Part shown: piece after piece, positions 62,690-64,000 of the stretch | How positions within the stretch are numbered: the first letter of the stretch is position 1 | How the letters are laid out: every line of letters starts with the position of its first letter | Origin: Bradyrhizobium lablabi | GTDB taxonomy: Bacteria > Pseudomonadota > Alphaproteobacteria > Rhizobiales > Xanthobacteraceae | Reading direction: 5' to 3' | Assembly: GCF_018131005.1 (NCBI RefSeq) | Contig: NZ_JAFCJK010000003.1 | Span: 62,001 to 126,000, forward strand | DNA length: 64,000 nt | Position numbers and translations under genes: made by a program | The notes under the pieces: model-generated | Databases searched by the model: none | What the model was told of the DNA's origin: nothing | Seen by the model: the letters and a program-made list of their open reading frames with translations, nothing else

Positions 62690-63931
62690 CTAGGATTGAT
62701 CCGCGTCGCGAATCTCGAATTGCTTTTGCTTTAGACTTTCCTGCAGCGCCTCGCGTGCCTCTCCGGAAACCTGCGCCTTGTTGCGCACGCCCTTCTCGTC
62801 CTTCCAGCGCTTCTCGCCGGCGTCAGCGTCATCGAGCGAGTTGATCCACGCGGTCGCATAGGCGATGTATTCTTGCTCGTTCTTCGGCGGTGCCGTCTTG
62901 TCGGTGGCCGCGGCCGACTCCTTGTCTTTCGCCTTGGAGGGTTCAGACTTGGAGCCGGCCTGGCCCGTCGCAGCCGACTGCCCGGCGGCCTGCGTCGAAG
63001 TTGTGGCGGGGTCCGCTATGGGCGTGGGGTTGGCGGACCCCGCCTCCGTCGCGTCCGATTGGGGACGGGACGCGGCGGAATTGGTTTGCTCGGTGACCTC
63101 GCCGGTCTCTGGATCGTGCGCTATCGTGGGCGCGCTACCTGCCGGCAATGACAGCATGTCCAGCTTACTGACGAGTGACGTGTGGCCGCGGTCTTGCGCA
63201 TCGGTGCGCGCCTGATCGAAGTCGTACAGCGCGTCGTCGCGGCGAATGAGATCATCAATATCGGTGTTGAGCGGGAGCCGCTTCGACAGGCGGCGGATGG
63301 CGCTTTTCTTCGCCATCTCCTCCCACCAGTCGACCCACGGGCCCTTGTCCTTCGATCGGCTGACGGATCGGATTTTTTCGATGTCGGCGGGCTTCAGCAC
63401 CTCGACTTCGATCGAGCCATCCTTAAGCTTTGCCATCGCGAACGCGCATCGAATGATATCGCGCTCCTGCGACTCGCCGGCCTCGTAATCGAGATGCTCG
63501 CCTTCGTTGTCGATCCAGTTCCGGAAGCGATCGCCGGCATAGACGACCTTGGCGACAATGGTCGAGAGCTCGCCGGAGTTACGGACCTTCTTCAAGATGC
63601 CAGCGACCATCGGCATGTACTGGACCGCATCGATCCAGACGTCGCCTTCGGAGGTTTTTTTCTTGGTCCGATAGATCACCAGCGCGGCTTCGCGGCCATC
63701 GCATAGCAATCCATCGGCAGCGGCCATCATCGCGGATGAAAACAGCGAGGCGCGATCGGCGTGGAGTAGTGCCGGGTTCTTGTTCACCGCGGTCAGAATG
63801 ACGCGCGAGAACCGTTCGGCCGGAATATGGGCCGGGAGCACGGCGCCAAATTCCTGCTCGCGGCTCATAACCTGCTGCTTGAAAACGGCGATGGGATTCT
63901 GCTGGCGCTCGGCAACGTCGGTATCGGTCAT
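62690..63931 (-). CDS. recT: RecT family single-strand annealing recombinase
   Basis: A 413-residue RecT homologue. The conserved core (about 20-270) includes 'PAERFSRVILTAVNKNPALL', 'MMAAADGLLCDGREAALVIY', 'YMPMVAGILKKVRNSGE', 'VDWWEEMAKKSAIRRLSKRL' and a 'DDALYDF' end. The last ~140 residues are a long low-complexity linker (Ser/Thr/Ala-rich) ending in a helical domain ('EYIAYATAWINSLDDADAGE'), longer than in the E. coli Rac protein. RecT anneals complementary single strands with a partner exonuclease. Its start overlaps the end of the gene at the window edge, probably that partner. Confidence 0.92.
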   Translation of the reverse strand: MTDTDVAERQQNPIAVFKQQVMSREQEFGAVLPAHIPAERFSRVILTAVNKNPALLHADRASLFSSAMMAAADGLLCDGREAALVIYRTKKKTSEGDVWIDAVQYMPMVAGILKKVRNSGELSTIVAKVVYAGDRFRNWIDNEGEHLDYEAGESQERDIIRCAFAMAKLKDGSIEVEVLKPADIEKIRSVSRSKDKGPWVDWWEEMAKKSAIRRLSKRLPLNTDIDDLIRRDDALYDFDQARTDAQDRGHTSLVSKLDMLSLPAGSAPTIAHDPETGEVTEQTNSAASRPQSDATEAGSANPTPIADPATTSTQAAGQSAATGQAGSKSEPSKAKDKESAAATDKTAPPKNEQEYIAYATAWINSLDDADAGEKRWKDEKGVRNKAQVSGEAREALQESLKQKQFEIRDADQS

Positions 63932-64000
63932 GACAGACTCCTGATCAGCGGAATTGCGCGCTGGTCGTGGGGAAAATCCTCACGCCAGTTAGGGGCGCGG
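63928..64000 (-). CDS. C-terminal end of the gene upstream of recT (cut by window edge)
   Basis: The last 23 codons, 'RAPNWREDFPHDQRAIPLIR' then SLS and TGA, overlapping the recT ATG by 4 nt. In RecT-type phage modules this place is usually taken by an exonuclease (YqaJ or RecE type) or a DNA-binding protein, but too little is visible to decide. Confidence 0.55.
   Translation of the reverse strand, partial: RAPNWREDFPHDQRAIPLIRSLS

Larger units (their letters stand above)
56891..64000. mobile_element. prophage or prophage-like element, early/lysogeny region (continues beyond the window)
   Basis: From the att repeat onward all genes run leftward with 1- to 17-nt overlaps: integrase, excisionase-like protein, tiny membrane and zinc-ribbon proteins, HTH proteins, ASCH protein, Arc-type repressor and RecT recombinase. 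This is a temperate-phage early operon. Structural and lysis genes are not in the window. Confidence 0.8.

Overview
The window is high-GC alphaproteobacterial chromosome. A Bradyrhizobium-like organism is the best guess: it carries tandem PF04392-type ABC substrate-binding proteins, several class III cyclase fusions, a SigF/NrsF heavy-metal regulon of the Caulobacter type, rhizobial palindromic repeats and many Tat-exported proteins. This is judged from gene families and composition; no database search was run.

Region 1 (1-20.5 kb) is mostly housekeeping and metabolic. It holds the start of a LemA lipoprotein, a lone CO-dehydrogenase-type molybdopterin subunit, a dihydrodipicolinate synthase-family lyase, phosphoglucomutase and an acetolactate synthase-like enzyme. 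An exported GH16/GH1 beta-glucan pair follows, then a DegP-like protein that has lost its catalytic His and Ser, coupled to a LuxR-type regulator. After that come a cyclase-alpha/beta-hydrolase fusion, two paralogous substrate-binding proteins, a two-component pair, a glycine-rich exported protein and Tex.

Region 2 (21-26.3 kb) is the most coherent regulatory unit: a SigF (ECF) / NrsF (anti-sigma) pair surrounded by a bufferin locus. bufB and bufC run leftward. sigF, nrsF, bufA (a short exported precursor with four cysteines) and doxX run rightward. Matches to GTAAC(C/A)-N16/17-CGAA lie upstream of bufB, bufA and a YHS-domain gene. This suggests a SigF-controlled metal-response regulon that also includes the YHS protein.

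Region 3 (26.3-45 kb) holds a leftward set of methyltransferase, a 1717-residue kinase/AAA/GAF/cyclase protein and an FAD oxidoreductase. It is followed by a divergent LysR/FAD-oxidase pair, a serine hydrolase, a broken TPR gene, a patatin-like protein with altered catalytic residues, and a SAM-cyclase-AAA-TPR protein.

Region 4 (45-51.7 kb) looks like L-fucose-type sugar uptake and oxidation. It has a FucU mutarotase, a substrate-binding protein and two permeases (no ATPase gene is seen), and, convergently, an aldose dehydrogenase and an L-fuconolactonase-like hydrolase.

Region 5 (52-64 kb) is an integration hotspot. After an orphan sensor kinase come a frameshifted integrase remnant and a tRNA-3'-end-like repeat. 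A 2.9-kb island follows with a UvrD-like helicase, another integrase tail and a frameshifted trypsin-like peptidase. A second copy of the 15-bp repeat leads into an intact integrase and a tightly overlapping leftward prophage early operon (excisionase-like, small membrane and zinc proteins, ASCH, Arc-type repressor, RecT) that runs off the end of the window.
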